From contig NZ_LMHV01000004.1 in assembly GCF_001429725.1 (NCBI RefSeq), forward strand, positions 186,437 to 250,436: a DNA stretch of 64,000 nucleotides, read 5' to 3'. Both the position numbers and the translations under genes were made by a program. Positions within the stretch are counted from its first letter, which is position 1; each line of letters opens with the position of its first letter. The stretch comes from Rhizobium sp. Root708 (GTDB taxonomy: Bacteria > Pseudomonadota > Alphaproteobacteria > Rhizobiales > Rhizobiaceae). The notes under the pieces are model-generated. The model did not search any database. It was not told where the DNA came from and worked only from the letters and a program-made list of their open reading frames with translations. This document shows, piece by piece, positions 47,827 to 56,239 of this stretch.

Positions 47827-47869
47827 GAAACCGATCCTTCAGCAAACAGGAACGTTAGTCAGCAGTCCG

Positions 47870-47898
47870 AAGGCCGAGATGGTGATCTCGGCCTTTTT
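47870..47898. terminator. intrinsic terminator between convergent genes
   Basis: Perfect 11-bp stem AAGGCCGAGAT / ATCTCGGCCTT around GGTG, followed by a T-run on the + strand (CTTTTTG). It terminates the SDR transcript; with A-rich flank on the other side being absent, bidirectional use is less likely. Confidence 0.8.
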
Positions 47899-47922
47899 GT
47901 ATTTTATCTGGAAAGTGCCCGC

Positions 47923-49149
47923 TTAGCGGCCAGCCTTTGCGCTGTGGCGGCGACCCTTGCCGATGTCAGGCAGGAAGATGGTCAGCAGCCCGAGCAGCGG
48001 CAGGTAGGAGCAAATGCGGTAGACGAACTCGATGCCCATATGATCCGCGACCATGCCTAGACCGGCAGCGCCGATGCCGCCGATGCCGAAGGCAAAGCCG
48101 AAGAACAGGCCGGCGATCATGCCGACGCGACCGGGTACCAGCTCCTGGGCGAAAACGACGATCGCCGAGAAGGCCGAGGCGAGGATCACGCCGATCAGGA
48201 ACGTCAGGAAGACGGTCCAGTTGTAGCCGGCGTAAGGCAGCGCCAGCGTGAAGGGCAGGGCGCCGAGGATCGAGAACCAGATCACGAACTTCGTGCCGAA
48301 CCAGTCGACAACAGGGCCGCCGGCGACGGTGCCGATGGCAACGGCACCGAGGAACACGAAGAGCAGAATCTGCGCGTGCTGGACCGACACACCGAAGCGC
48401 TCGATCATGTAGAAGGTGTAGTAGCTCGAGAGGCTCGTCATGTAGAGATATTTCGAGACGACCAGCAGCGCCAATACGGCGATCGCGGCGATGACCTTCT
48501 TGCGCGGCAGCTGGACGGCTGCCGTTGCGGCCTTGCGGCCGGCATTGCTCTTGCGGTGTTCGGCATACCAGGCGCCCACCCGCCAGAGGATGATCATGCC
48601 GGTCAGGGCCGCCAGCGAGAACCACGCGACGCTGTGCTGGCCGCGCGGCAGGACGATGAAAGCCGCCAGCAGCGGGCCGATCGCCGAGCCGAAATTACCG
48701 CCGACCTGGAACAGCGACTGCGCGAGGCCGTGTCGTCCGCCTGATGCCAGCCGGGCGACACGCGAGGACTCCGGATGAAACACGGCAGAGCCGAGGCCGA
48801 TGACGCCGGCGCCGACCAGCAGCACCCAATAGGTATGCGCGTAGGCCAGCAACCCCAGGCCGATCAGCGTGAAGCCCATGCCGATGGAAAGCGAATAGGG
48901 CAACGGGCGCTTGTCGGTGTAGATGCCGATAAGCGGCTGTAGAAGCGACGCGGTGACCTGGAACACGAGGCCAAGGAAGCCGATCTGCGTGAAATCGAGG
49001 CCGTAGCCTTCCTTGATCATCGGATAAAGCGCCGGGATCAGCGACTGCATGGTGTCGTTGAGGAGGTGGCAGAAGCTTACCGCCATGATGATCCCGAAAA
49101 CCGTCTGTTCCGCAGAGTGTTTCTCTGCCGTCATTGCGTTGTCTGTCAC
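47923..49149 (-). CDS. fsr: Fsr-type MFS exporter (fosmidomycin resistance family)
   Basis: A 408-aa 12-helix MFS protein close to Fsr: MAVSFCHLLNDTMQSLIPALYPMIKEGYGL, then LLQPLIGIYTDKRP (motif A), AVFHPESSRVARLASGGRHG and SLFQVGGNFGSAIGPL. Exports fosmidomycin or related phosphonate/toxic compounds in E. coli; the natural substrate is unknown. Divergent from an AraC-type regulator 93 bases away, which probably controls it. Confidence 0.88.
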   Translation of the reverse strand: MTDNAMTAEKHSAEQTVFGIIMAVSFCHLLNDTMQSLIPALYPMIKEGYGLDFTQIGFLGLVFQVTASLLQPLIGIYTDKRPLPYSLSIGMGFTLIGLGLLAYAHTYWVLLVGAGVIGLGSAVFHPESSRVARLASGGRHGLAQSLFQVGGNFGSAIGPLLAAFIVLPRGQHSVAWFSLAALTGMIILWRVGAWYAEHRKSNAGRKAATAAVQLPRKKVIAAIAVLALLVVSKYLYMTSLSSYYTFYMIERFGVSVQHAQILLFVFLGAVAIGTVAGGPVVDWFGTKFVIWFSILGALPFTLALPYAGYNWTVFLTFLIGVILASAFSAIVVFAQELVPGRVGMIAGLFFGFAFGIGGIGAAGLGMVADHMGIEFVYRICSYLPLLGLLTIFLPDIGKGRRHSAKAGR

Positions 49150-49242
49150 GATTCTACTCCGTCGTTTGACGGTCCGGAGATAGCTGACTTGTCGTCGTCC
49201 CGCTTTCGTGTTTTGGTCTCGTTATTTCGTGAGTGGGCCAAA

Positions 49243-50070
49243 ATGACGAAAATGAGACAGACACCGGTAGCAAGCCAGCTGGCCGAACTTCATGTGGAGC
49301 GGCTGGCGGCGATCGAAGCGGCGTCGGAGCCTGTCTACGCGATCCCGTCGGAATATCCTGCCGGCTATCATGTGAAGCCGCATAGCCATAGCCGGGCGCA
49401 GTTCGTCTACGCCCGGGCGGGAGTGGTGATGGTGTCGTCGGTACAGGGGCGCTGGATGGTTCCGCCGCAGCATGCGCTGTGGATTCCGGCCGGGCTCGTC
49501 CACACCGTCGACATGCTGGGGGAGGTTTCCATGCTGTCGGCCTATGTGTTGCCGGATGTGCTTAGCGATCCTCCGTCCGCCATTCGCGTCGTCGCCGTCT
49601 CGGATCTCGCTCGTGCCCTGATCATCGAGGCGGTCGCGCCTGTGGCGGAAGCGAAGACGGGGCGCCAGGAGCTTGTCATGGCCCTGCTGCTGGAAGAGGT
49701 GCTGAGGCTGCCCGATCGTCCGCTGGGGCTGCCTTTCCCATCCGATCAGAGGCTGGCCAATCTCTGTCGCGGCTTTCTCGACAATCCGAGCGCCCGGCTT
49801 GTCATCGACGACTGGGCCGAGCGGCTTGCGATGAGCCGTCGCGCCTTCACCCGCTTCTTTCGAAAGGAGACGGGAATCAGCCTTTCGACTTGGCGCCAGC
49901 AGGCGGCGGTTTTCACCGCCTTGCCGCGTCTTGCAGGCGGGGAAACGGTCACGGCCGTCGCGCTCGATCTCGGCTACGACAGCGTCGCTGCGTTCACGAC
50001 GATGTTTCGGCGGATGCTCGGCGCCGCACCCCGCTCCTACTTCAAACCGGGCGAGCCGTTCTCCTCCTGA
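49243..50070 (+). CDS. AraC family transcriptional regulator
   Basis: Start at ATG 49243; the longer frame runs antisense through fsr. 275 aa: an N-terminal cupin sensor (about 30-130: HVKPHSHSRAQFVY, WIPAGLVHTVDM) and a C-terminal double HTH (about 175-270: WAERLAMSRRAFTRFFRKETG, VTAVALDLGYDSVAAFTTMFRRMLG). This cupin-AraC type usually represses or activates the adjacent divergent exporter gene. Confidence 0.9.
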   Translation: MTKMRQTPVASQLAELHVERLAAIEAASEPVYAIPSEYPAGYHVKPHSHSRAQFVYARAGVVMVSSVQGRWMVPPQHALWIPAGLVHTVDMLGEVSMLSAYVLPDVLSDPPSAIRVVAVSDLARALIIEAVAPVAEAKTGRQELVMALLLEEVLRLPDRPLGLPFPSDQRLANLCRGFLDNPSARLVIDDWAERLAMSRRAFTRFFRKETGISLSTWRQQAAVFTALPRLAGGETVTAVALDLGYDSVAAFTTMFRRMLGAAPRSYFKPGEPFSS

Positions 50071-50169
50071 TTGCTTTCGTTTGACATTCGTTTCATTTTC
50101 GCTTTATGTGCGATGACTTTCAAATGCCGCAGGCTTTTGTCATTATCAATTCCAGGCTCGGAGGAATAC

Positions 50170-51687
50170 GTGGGCCAGCACGTTCATGATCTTTTCGTTA
50201 TCGGCGGCGGCATAAATGGCTGTGGTATTGCGCGGGACGCGGCGGGACGCGGCTATTCCGTGGCGCTCGCGGAGATGAATGACTTTGCCTCCGGCACTTC
50301 ATCAGGCGCGACGAAACTGATCCATGGCGGCTTGCGCTATCTCGAGCACTACGAGTTTCGGTTGGTGCGCGAAGCGCTGATGGAGCGTGAGATCCTCTGG
50401 GCGATGGCGCCGCATGTCATCTGGCCGATGCGCTTCGTTCTGCCGTATCACAAGGGCGGCATTCGTCCCGCTTGGCTGATCCGGCTGGGTCTCTTCCTCT
50501 ACGATCATCTGGGCGGCCGTAAGCTCTTGCCTGCCACCGCGGTCCTCGACATGCGCCGTGATGCAGCTGCGAAGCCCCTGAAGTCGCTCTTTACGAAGGC
50601 CTTCGAATATTCAGACGGCTGGGTGGATGACGCGCGGATGGTCGTGCTCAATGCGCGCGATGCCGCCGATCGTGGCGCGCTCATCATGCCGCGCACCAAG
50701 GTCACTTCGGCTCGCCGCGAGGGCGATCTCTGGTCGATTGAAACAGTCGATGCAGTCAGCGGCGTGCAGACGACCCATAAGGCGCGGATGTTGGTGAACG
50801 CCGCCGGTCCATGGGTCGATCACGTCATCCGTGAAGCCTTTGGTCAGCATGAAGCGCGTCACGTCCGGCTCGTTCAGGGCAGCCACATCATTGTCAGGAA
50901 GAAGTTCGATGGGCCGCGCGCCTATTTCTTCCAGAATCCCGACAACCGCATCATCTTCGCGATCCCCTACGAGCAGGATTTCACGCTGATCGGAACGACC
51001 GACCGGGACTACACCGGCAATCCGCGTGACGTGAAGATCTCCGAGGAAGAGATCGGCTACCTCTGCGGCGCTGCCAGCGAATATTTCAAGGAATCCGTCC
51101 GGTCCGAGGATATCGTCTGGACCTATTCGGCCGTTCGCCCGCTGTTCGACGACGGCGCTTCCAAGGCCCAGGAAGCGACACGCGACTACGTGCTAAAGGT
51201 CGAAGGCGAGGGCAGCGGTGCGCCGCTTCTCAACGTGTTCGGCGGCAAGCTTACCACCTATCGCCGGCTTGCCGAGCACGCGCTTCAGAAGATTGCCGGC
51301 GCCATCGGGTCGAAGGGCGGTTCCTGGACCGCCGGCAGCCGTTTGCCGGGCGGCGATTTTCCGGCGACCGGCTACGAAACCGAGGTCGCGAAACTGAAGA
51401 TGGCCTATCCATTTCTCAGCGAACCGCACGCCCGCCGTCTCGTTCGTCGTTACGGGACGAGGGCGGCCATGCTGCTCGGCGGCTCCTCGCGGACGGAAGA
51501 CCTCGGGTATTGCTTCGGGGCTGATCTCTATGAGGTCGAGGTTCGCTATCTCATCGATCACGAATGGGCGAAGACGGCGGATGATATCCTCTGGCGGCGC
51601 ACCAAGGATGGCCTGCGCCTGAACAAGGAGCAGGCCGCGATCCTGGCGGATTACATGGCCGATCGGCCCGCGCTGATGGCGGGCTGA
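50170..51687 (+). CDS. glpD: aerobic glycerol-3-phosphate dehydrogenase
   Basis: I choose GTG 50170, directly after TCGGAGGAATAC, giving 505 aa with the FAD motif near the N-terminus (LFVIGGGINGCGIARDAAGRG); the longer frame has no family support. It has the GlpD signature LIHGGLRYLEHYEFRLVREA, GTTDRDYTGNP and the C-terminal DUF-type DAO domain (VRRYGTRAAMLL, RYLIDHEWAKTADDILWRRT). A membrane-peripheral flavoenzyme passing electrons from glycerol-3-phosphate to quinone. Confidence 0.95.
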   Translation: MGQHVHDLFVIGGGINGCGIARDAAGRGYSVALAEMNDFASGTSSGATKLIHGGLRYLEHYEFRLVREALMEREILWAMAPHVIWPMRFVLPYHKGGIRPAWLIRLGLFLYDHLGGRKLLPATAVLDMRRDAAAKPLKSLFTKAFEYSDGWVDDARMVVLNARDAADRGALIMPRTKVTSARREGDLWSIETVDAVSGVQTTHKARMLVNAAGPWVDHVIREAFGQHEARHVRLVQGSHIIVRKKFDGPRAYFFQNPDNRIIFAIPYEQDFTLIGTTDRDYTGNPRDVKISEEEIGYLCGAASEYFKESVRSEDIVWTYSAVRPLFDDGASKAQEATRDYVLKVEGEGSGAPLLNVFGGKLTTYRRLAEHALQKIAGAIGSKGGSWTAGSRLPGGDFPATGYETEVAKLKMAYPFLSEPHARRLVRRYGTRAAMLLGGSSRTEDLGYCFGADLYEVEVRYLIDHEWAKTADDILWRRTKDGLRLNKEQAAILADYMADRPALMAG

Positions 51688-51834
51688 GTTCGATCGGTTC
51701 CATTGCGAGAACGTCTCGCCCGCTCACGCGGGCGGATGACGGCATCAGTGATTGCCAGGCGCAAATTGATCGATACATTCACGCCCTATCGCGCCGAATT
51801 TCTCTGACAGCCGCCACGGGGACGGGAATAGACC

Positions 51835-52989
51835 ATGTTTTTGACCGAGCAGGACCTCCAGCGGATCACGGCATTTCGGCAGGAACTTCACCGGTATCCC
51901 GAGGTGTCGGGCGACGAACGCGAAACCGCGGGCCGGGTAAAGCTGGCGCTTCTGGAAACAAGCCCGGACGAACTGGTCGAGGCGCTCGGCGGGCACGGGG
52001 TTGCGGCTGTTTATTCAGGTGCAGCCGATGGGCCGACCGTCCTTATCCGTGCGGAACTGGATGGCCTGCCGATCGAAGAAATCTCGGATGTGCCGCATCG
52101 CTCGCTTGTCTCCGATAAGGGACATCTGTGCGGCCACGACGGCCATATGGCGATATTGCTTGCACTGGCGGCTGGGCTTGCAAGGAGGCGGCCGGAGAAG
52201 GGGCGTGTTATCCTGCTTTTCCAACCGGCGGAGGAGAATGGCGCCGGAGCCGCGGCGGTTCTTTCCGATCCTGCCTTTGCCGCGTTGCGGCCGGATCTCT
52301 CGCTGTCCCTGCACAATTTTCCGGGCGCGGCGCTGGGTCATGTGCTTTTGCGCGAAGGACCCGTCAACTGCGCGTCTCGCGGCATGAAAGTCATCCTTCG
52401 CGGCAAGACCTCGCATGCGTCCTATCCGGAGGATGGGATCGCGCCGACCTTTGCTCTCGGGCTGCTGCTGAGCGGGTTGACCGCGCTCGGCAATAACGCG
52501 CCGCTTGGTGCGGACTATACGCTTGTGACCGTGACGCATGCCCGGCTCGGAGAGCCGGCCTTCGGGATCAGCCCCGGCTACGCGGAGATATGGGCGACGT
52601 TGAGAACGCTGACCGACGACAAGATGGCGGAGCTGGTCGAGGCTGCCGAGCGGCTCGCCGGCGAGGAGGCGCGCGCCGCTGGCCTGCGGCTCGAGATCAG
52701 TTACGAAGATGTCTTCCGGCAATGCTTCAACTCACCGGAGGCGACGGCCGTTCTCAATCAGGCACTTGCAGACGAAGGTGTTACCGTCGAACGGGAGAGT
52801 GCGTTGTTGCCGATGAAGGCATCCGAGGATTTCGGGCTTTTCCGCACAGTGGCGCCGGCCGCGATGTTCTTTCTCGGTGCCGGCAAGGACCATCCGCGAC
52901 TCCACAATCCGGACTACGATTTCCCCGATGAGCTGATTTCGATCGGCTCGCGGATTTTCATGCGTGCGATCAGGAACACGCTCGGATGA
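51835..52989 (+). CDS. M20 family amidohydrolase
   Basis: A 384-aa M20D-type aminoacylase/amidohydrolase. LHRYPEVSGDERETA at the N-terminus, then LDGLPIEE, GHLCGHDGHMA with metal His/Asp, LLFQPAEENGAGA with the catalytic Glu pair, LHNFPG, and a dimerisation insert around KTSHASYPEDGIAP. Hydrolyses N-acyl amino acids, hippurate-like or IAA-conjugate substrates in relatives. Cytosolic. A 7+7-bp GC hairpin lies upstream at 51717-51734. Confidence 0.9.
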   Translation: MFLTEQDLQRITAFRQELHRYPEVSGDERETAGRVKLALLETSPDELVEALGGHGVAAVYSGAADGPTVLIRAELDGLPIEEISDVPHRSLVSDKGHLCGHDGHMAILLALAAGLARRRPEKGRVILLFQPAEENGAGAAAVLSDPAFAALRPDLSLSLHNFPGAALGHVLLREGPVNCASRGMKVILRGKTSHASYPEDGIAPTFALGLLLSGLTALGNNAPLGADYTLVTVTHARLGEPAFGISPGYAEIWATLRTLTDDKMAELVEAAERLAGEEARAAGLRLEISYEDVFRQCFNSPEATAVLNQALADEGVTVERESALLPMKASEDFGLFRTVAPAAMFFLGAGKDHPRLHNPDYDFPDELISIGSRIFMRAIRNTLG

Positions 52990-53099
52990 GAGCCGAAATG
53001 AAATCCAGGGCTGTATCCTACCGCTAAAGGTGCGATTGCATCGCTGTCCCGCGCGGCCGAAAGTTGGCGCTGTCGATCGTGTTCGAGAGGATAGCCGAC

Positions 53100-54149
53100 G
53101 TGGATACGCCCTTGCCGTCTGCCCAGCGACTGGCTCGCACCCCGCAGGTCCGGCGGTGGCTGAAGAATTGTGCGCTGATGGTTCTTGGCCTCGCTGTCGC
53201 AGGATCGAGCAGCCCGCCGACAAATGCGGGTCTTGCCAAATTCGACGCCCTTTACGCGGATCCGTTGCCGGCGCCTCGTGGACCATTGCGGGTTTTTCAC
53301 CTCGGCCATAGCCTGGTTGGAAGAGACATGCCGGCGATGCTTGCCGAGCTGGCGCCGAAGGGGCATGCCTATGAAAGTCAGCTGGGGTGGGGCACTCCGC
53401 TGAAAGATCATTGGGGACCGAGCGACCGCATCAACGGATTTGCCGCCGAGAACAACCATCCTCGCTATCGTGATGCGCGACAGGCCCTGCAGAGCGGCGA
53501 CTACGATGTGTTCGTGATGACCGAGATGGTCGAAATTCGCGATGCCATTCGCTACTTCGACAGTCCCGAATATGTTCGCCGTTGGGCCGATCTGGCGCGC
53601 AAATCGAGGCCGGATATCCGCATCTATCTCTATGAGACATGGAGCCAGCTCGACGATCCGGGAGGCTGGCTGCAGCGGCTCGACACCGATCCCGGTCGCT
53701 ACTGGGAAGGCGAAATTCTCCTGCAGGCAGGCGTTCCGACCGGAGGCGAGCGCCCGATCTACGTTATCCCGGCCGGCCGCGTGATGGCGCGCGTGGCGAG
53801 GGCCATCGAGGCCGGTGAGATCGAGGGCCTATCCAAGCGCGAAGAACTGTTCCGCGCCGACAAGCTCGGCAAGCGGGACATGATCCATTTCAACGACTAC
53901 GGCGCGTATCTCGTCGCGCTGACACATTATGCGGTGCTTTATCAATGCAGTCCCGAGGGCTTGCCCTACGAGCTTCGGCGCGGTGACGGGACGCCGGCCG
54001 CATCCCTGACGGCAGCGGCGGCGTTGCGGATGCAGCAGCTCGTCTGGGAGGTCGTGACCAAGATACCGCAGACGGGTATTGCCCCCGGCGCAGCCAAGGG
54101 CGAGCGCGAGGCCGCTGCCTGCCGAGCCAAGCTGACGGCTGTGCAATAA
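53100..54149 (+). CDS. SGNH-like hydrolase-fold protein, possibly exported
   Basis: I choose GTG 53100 (GAGAGGATAGCCGAC upstream); TTG 53064 is also open. About 349 aa: a basic segment then one hydrophobic helix (CALMVLGLAVAG, about residues 27-45) that could be a signal or anchor. Catalytic-type motifs: FHLGHSLVGRDMPAM (block I, Ser), VMTEMVEIRD, and DMIHFNDYGAYL with the D-x-x-H dyad of SGNH/GDSL hydrolases. Might deacylate a polysaccharide; function not established. Confidence 0.65.
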   Translation: MDTPLPSAQRLARTPQVRRWLKNCALMVLGLAVAGSSSPPTNAGLAKFDALYADPLPAPRGPLRVFHLGHSLVGRDMPAMLAELAPKGHAYESQLGWGTPLKDHWGPSDRINGFAAENNHPRYRDARQALQSGDYDVFVMTEMVEIRDAIRYFDSPEYVRRWADLARKSRPDIRIYLYETWSQLDDPGGWLQRLDTDPGRYWEGEILLQAGVPTGGERPIYVIPAGRVMARVARAIEAGEIEGLSKREELFRADKLGKRDMIHFNDYGAYLVALTHYAVLYQCSPEGLPYELRRGDGTPAASLTAAAALRMQQLVWEVVTKIPQTGIAPGAAKGEREAAACRAKLTAVQ

Positions 54150-54180
54150 GGAGTTCGGCCCGCGCCGCGCGGCCGGGTGG

Positions 54181-54212
54181 TGGCGGAGTTGACAGTCGTC
54201 AATCCTCCGCCA
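54181..54212. terminator. possible terminator hairpin after the SGNH gene
   Basis: TGGCGGAG pairs with CTCCGCCA, and inside it TGAC with GTCA. No T-run follows, so Rho-independent action is doubtful. Confidence 0.35.
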
Positions 54213-54338
54213 CGCAATGCGCATTGCTCCCCTGCGTTTCTGCCACTCAAAGTTGAATTGAACTGATCGACACCTCGCCGGAATTGCGCAATAGTCAGTC
54301 GGCAGGGCCCGGCAGGCGTTTCGCGCCATCGGTCGGGA

Positions 54339-55040
54339 ATGCCTGATATTTCGACATCTAAAGGCAACGGTATCATCATATTCGCGCAAGACCTTATGAA
54401 TACGAACCTCACGACAATCAGCTCCGACAGCAGCGTGCATCAGGCGATCGACCTGATGGTGGCAAAGGATATCAGCGGTCTGCCTGTCGTCGACAACGAC
54501 GGCAATCTCTGCGGCATGCTGACAGAAGGCGATCTGATGCGCCGCATCGAATTCGGAAGCGGGAGACATTCGGGAACGGAGGGGCAAGCGGCGTCGCTTG
54601 TCGACTACGACACCTACATTCGCAGCCACAGCTGGCGGGTTTCCGACCTCATGACATCCAGCCTCGTCAGCGTTGCTCCGAATGCGCCGGCAGCGGCCGT
54701 CGCCGAGGCGATGTTTGCGCACAAGGTGAAGCGGGTGCCGGTCGTCGAGGGAACGCGATTGCTCGGCATCATCAGTCGCGTGGACCTGCTGAGGGGGATC
54801 GCCGGCGTTCCCGCAAACAGTGTCGCGAGTGGCGACGACGCCTTGGGCCGCGCCATCCGCGCACGATTGCAGGCCGACCTCGGTCTCGACGGTGATCGCA
54901 TCAAGGTATCGGTCGAGGATTCCCGGGCCGTTCTCGAGGGAACGGTTTCGAGCGAACTCGAGCGTCGGGCGATACGCGTGCTGGTCGAGAATGTGCGCGG
55001 TGTTGCCGGCTTTATCGATCGGCTGAGTGTCGCAGCCTAG
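54339..55040 (+). CDS. CBS-CBS-BON domain protein
   Basis: A 233-aa cytosolic protein: two CBS motifs (about 15-72: DLMNTNLTTISSDSSVHQAID, GMLTEGDLMRR; about 103-160: DLMTSSLVSVAPNAPAAAVAE, GIISRVDLLRG) forming a nucleotide-binding pair, then a BON domain (about 168-233: DRIKVSVEDSRAVLEGTVSSE). Such CBS-BON proteins are common in Rhizobiales near energy or redox genes and probably sense adenine nucleotides. Convergent with ackA, 7 bases apart. Confidence 0.88.
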   Translation: MPDISTSKGNGIIIFAQDLMNTNLTTISSDSSVHQAIDLMVAKDISGLPVVDNDGNLCGMLTEGDLMRRIEFGSGRHSGTEGQAASLVDYDTYIRSHSWRVSDLMTSSLVSVAPNAPAAAVAEAMFAHKVKRVPVVEGTRLLGIISRVDLLRGIAGVPANSVASGDDALGRAIRARLQADLGLDGDRIKVSVEDSRAVLEGTVSSELERRAIRVLVENVRGVAGFIDRLSVAA

Positions 55041-55047
55041 CGGTTGC

Positions 55048-56160
55048 TCATCCAGCCTTGCGCAAAAGCCGTTTGGCATGTGCCGCCATGACGCGTTCCT
55101 CGTTCGTCGGAATGACCAGGACCTTGAAATCTCCGAGGAAACGCAGGCGATCGAGCATCGCGTGCCGTACGGGTGCTGCGTGTTCGCCGATACCGCCGGT
55201 AAAGACGATGCCGTCGATGCCTCCCATTGAAACGGCCATGACAGCGACGAACTGGGCCGCTTTCAACGCAAAATAGTCGAGCGCGAAGGCCGCATTCTCG
55301 TCCTCGCTCGCCAGTAGCTGTTCGACATCGCTCGTAATGCCGGAAAGGCCTTTCAATCCGGATTGCTCGTAAAGCGTCTCCTGGATGCTCTCGGCACCGA
55401 GCCCGAGATCGTGAAGCATGTAGATCACGGCGCCGGGATCGATCGAGCCGCTGCGCGTGCCCATCGGCAGTCCGTCGAGTGCCGTCATGCTCATGGTCGT
55501 ATCGATGCTGACGCCGCCTTTCATCGCGCAGAGGCTGGCGCCGTTCCCGAGGTGGGCGACGACGACGCGGCCTCGGTGCAGGTCGGGATGCTTTTCCGCC
55601 AGCACGCCCGAGATCCACTCGTAGGACAGGCCGTGAAAGCCATACCGACGAATGCCCTTGTCGCGCAGGTCGCTCGGCAGCGCAAAGCTGCTTATGAGTT
55701 CATCGTGACCTGCATGAAATGCCGTGTCGAAACAGACGATATCCACTGCGTCACTTGCCAGTTTCGCCGATGCGGTGATGCCGGCGAGATTGTGAGGCTG
55801 GTGCAGTGGCGCCAGCGGTATCAATGCTTCGAGGCGGCGCATGACATTTGGCGTGACGATGACCGGCTCCGTAAATTCCTGACCGCCGTGAACCACGCGA
55901 TGGACGACGGCGAGCGTATGCCAATTCTCGCTGTGCGCGGCCATCAGGTCCATGACCGCGCGAAGTGCGGCGTCATGATCGGTATCGTCAGGTAGGGAGC
56001 TTTCCGTCTTCTCGCCGCCGGGCAGATCGGCGGCGAGCTTCGGTTCAGTGCCGATCCCGGTGATCTTGCCGCGCAGGAGAACGTCGAGGTTCTCCTCGCG
56101 GAACACCTGAAACTTCAGGCTCGACGAACCGGTGTTGAGGACAAGAAAAGTATCGATCAT
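55048..56160 (-). CDS. ackA: acetate kinase
   Basis: A 370-aa acetate kinase: FLVLNTGSSSLKFQVF, RVVHGGQEF, DTAFHAGHDE, RYGFHGLSYEW, HLGNGASLCA, GTRSGSIDPG and VFTGGIGEHA. Makes ATP and acetate from acetyl phosphate. It lies 79 bases downstream of the phosphoketolase gene on the same strand: phosphoketolase splits xylulose-5-P or fructose-6-P to acetyl-P, which AckA converts to ATP, an NAD-free bypass found together in many rhizobia. Confidence 0.96.
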   Translation of the reverse strand: MIDTFLVLNTGSSSLKFQVFREENLDVLLRGKITGIGTEPKLAADLPGGEKTESSLPDDTDHDAALRAVMDLMAAHSENWHTLAVVHRVVHGGQEFTEPVIVTPNVMRRLEALIPLAPLHQPHNLAGITASAKLASDAVDIVCFDTAFHAGHDELISSFALPSDLRDKGIRRYGFHGLSYEWISGVLAEKHPDLHRGRVVVAHLGNGASLCAMKGGVSIDTTMSMTALDGLPMGTRSGSIDPGAVIYMLHDLGLGAESIQETLYEQSGLKGLSGITSDVEQLLASEDENAAFALDYFALKAAQFVAVMAVSMGGIDGIVFTGGIGEHAAPVRHAMLDRLRFLGDFKVLVIPTNEERVMAAHAKRLLRKAG

Positions 56161-56239
56161 GGATGTCTGCCGCTGGCGTTTGGAACGGAATGCAGGCCGG
56201 TCCTTGGCGACCGGCCATGCAATTTAGCGGGAAAGCGCC

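Larger units (their letters stand above)
47609..47922. other. intergenic region holding repeats and a terminator
   Basis: 314 bases without a gene between the convergent SDR and MFS genes. It contains a partial copy of the terminator arm (47636-47654), a RIME-like palindromic mosaic (47713-47826) and the intact terminator (47870-47898). Confidence 0.7.
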
